Positions 62,661 through 64,000 of a DNA stretch of 64,000 nucleotides are shown here, piece by piece (the first letter of the stretch is position 1; every line of letters begins with the position of its first letter). The DNA is from Nepenthes gracilis (lineage: Eukaryota; Streptophyta; Magnoliopsida; Caryophyllales; Nepenthaceae). A program made the position numbers and the translations under genes. The notes under the pieces are model-generated. The model was not told the DNA's origin. It saw only the letters and a list, made by a program, of their open reading frames with translations, and ran no database searches. Location of the stretch: the NCBI GenBank assembly GCA_033239525.1, contig BSYO01000006.1, positions 19,926,175-19,990,174 of the forward strand, written 5' to 3'.

Positions 62661-64000
62661 CTAAAAATATAAAATATAATATTTAGTTTATAGTTTATAT
62701 TTTTAAAATATTTTTAATTATTTTTAAAATATTAATACTATTAAAATAAATAAATAAAATATCATGTAATATAATTATATTTTAAAACACTTCTTTCTAA
62801 TGATATATTTTAATATAAAAAAATTTAAGAAATAATTAGAATAATTTAAAAGGGAAGGTGAACTATTTAAAACCTTAAACATAATTTTTTAAAATATATT
62901 TTAACATTTAAACATTAAAAAAATATTTTTCTGTAATTTTTTTCTTTTTTTCTCTATTTCTAAAATCAAACCAACCATTAGTTCTATAGGATTTGCCCAT
63001 ACGAACATACGGTATATTTATTTATTTAGAAATTCAATAGGAGTTTTCAGTATACATAAAGTAAAATTAGGGAATAAATTTTGTAATAAAATTTAAATTT
63101 ATTTAGCGATTATGTTTTTTTTTTATTTGTGAAATAGACATAAAATTGATTTACTATGGCATACCAAAAATGATTCAAGGTGTTATGGATAAATCTTCAT
63201 TATATCATGTTTAATTTTAAATATTATGTGTTCAATTTTATCTAATGTATGAGATTCAATCAACATTTAAATTTTAAGTTCAAATTTATCTAATGTATGG
63301 GATTAAATCAACATCTAAATTTTGCTTGAAGCTTTTTATTAAATAATAAGTAATGTATAGCTGAAATTTTACTACACTACAATAGTAAACAATAAGCTAA
63401 AAGATATAGGACCCACCATCGATATATAATCCAATATTTAAATTAAAAATATTTCTATAAAAATGAAAGTTTAAAAGGAATTGGGGTATGAGTGTATGTG
63501 AGAAAATGTTAGAATTTTAGGATTAGGCTCCGTAATTATTGAGGCGCAAAGTGTATCGAGACTAATACTCTATACTTGCATGTTCTCTTTCAGACTTGAA
63601 TTCATGGATCGGATTCCTTTAATTGAATGAAATTTGTGTATTTATAGCATTACTATCAATCAATAGATCTTTTTTAAATTGACATATTGTCCATCAATTA
63701 TGGTGTCATACTGATTGGAGAATCCACCATTGTTTAAGTTTGTAACTGCTCAGAGTGTAATGATTATCATTTATTAATTATAATTATCTATTTAATATGA
63801 TCATCCATTCATTAATTTATATAATCATTCGTTAAAATTTAATACATAATTTAACATTCTGTCAAACAATTAAGTGTCTCAATTTTTTATATTTTTAACA
63901 ATTTAGTCAATTCAGTTATTTAACAGGTCAAGTGTCTAGACAAATTATCAATTATTTTTCGTTTTAAGCTTAATAATTTGATTGTTTTGTATTCCTCTAC
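62661..64000. other. AT-rich intergenic DNA
   Basis: No exon or RNA gene is recognised. Short repeated phrases such as atctaatgtatg with gattaaatcaacat or gattcaatcaacat occur twice near 63240-63320, a small tandem duplication. Confidence 0.45.

Overview
This is nuclear DNA from a flowering plant, most likely a eudicot. It is AT-rich, its genes have many GT/AG introns, and retroelement debris fills the space between genes. I recognise four host genes by translating and splicing their exons: a WrbA/FQR1-type quinone reductase (minus strand, first exon only, 3177-3712), a class I HD-Zip transcription factor of the ATHB-21/40/53 clade (plus, 28052-30003), a group G bZIP factor of the GBF1 type (plus, 50110-53953), and an HVA22-like protein of the HVA22k type (minus, 57698-62479). 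As I recall the Arabidopsis map, AT4G36750, AT4G36740 (HB40), AT4G36730 (GBF1) and AT4G36720 (HVA22K) are consecutive loci. The window therefore looks like one conserved microsyntenic block stretched to about 60 kb by transposable elements.

Layout. 1-3.1 kb: noncoding, with a poly-C tandem duplication. 3.2-3.7 kb: quinone reductase exon 1. 4-9.7 kb: AT-rich, nothing recognised. 9.7-17.7 kb: a decayed endogenous caulimovirid (plant pararetrovirus) segment between two direct repeats that resemble Copia LTRs. 18-27.9 kb: AT-rich DNA, a tandem duplication, LTR-like fragments, and a small G-box/TCP-site cluster at 24.74-24.81 kb. 28-30 kb: the HD-Zip gene. 32-38.4 kb: a broken Ty3/gypsy element of the Tat type. 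39.5-41.4 kb: a very decayed Ty1/copia pol. 42.2-45.3 kb: LTR-like DNA with divergent minisatellites. 45.6-46.4 kb: a purine-rich low-complexity stretch. 47.7-54.3 kb: the GBF1-type gene, with an apparent solo LTR in its 5' UTR intron. 54.7-56.4 kb: a clean solo LTR with a perfect 5-bp target duplication. 57.5-62.6 kb: the HVA22k-type gene. 62.7-64 kb: AT-rich, nothing recognised.

The host genes are not an operon and need not act together, although the HD-Zip and GBF families both have links to ABA and light responses. I found no clearly new molecular system. The most informative oddities are the pararetrovirus segment bracketed by direct repeats about 7.15 kb apart, the GC-rich minisatellite shared by three loci, and the candidate regulatory sites around the HD-Zip gene. 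Exon borders were read by eye from splice signals, reading frame and family knowledge. No transcript data or database search was available.
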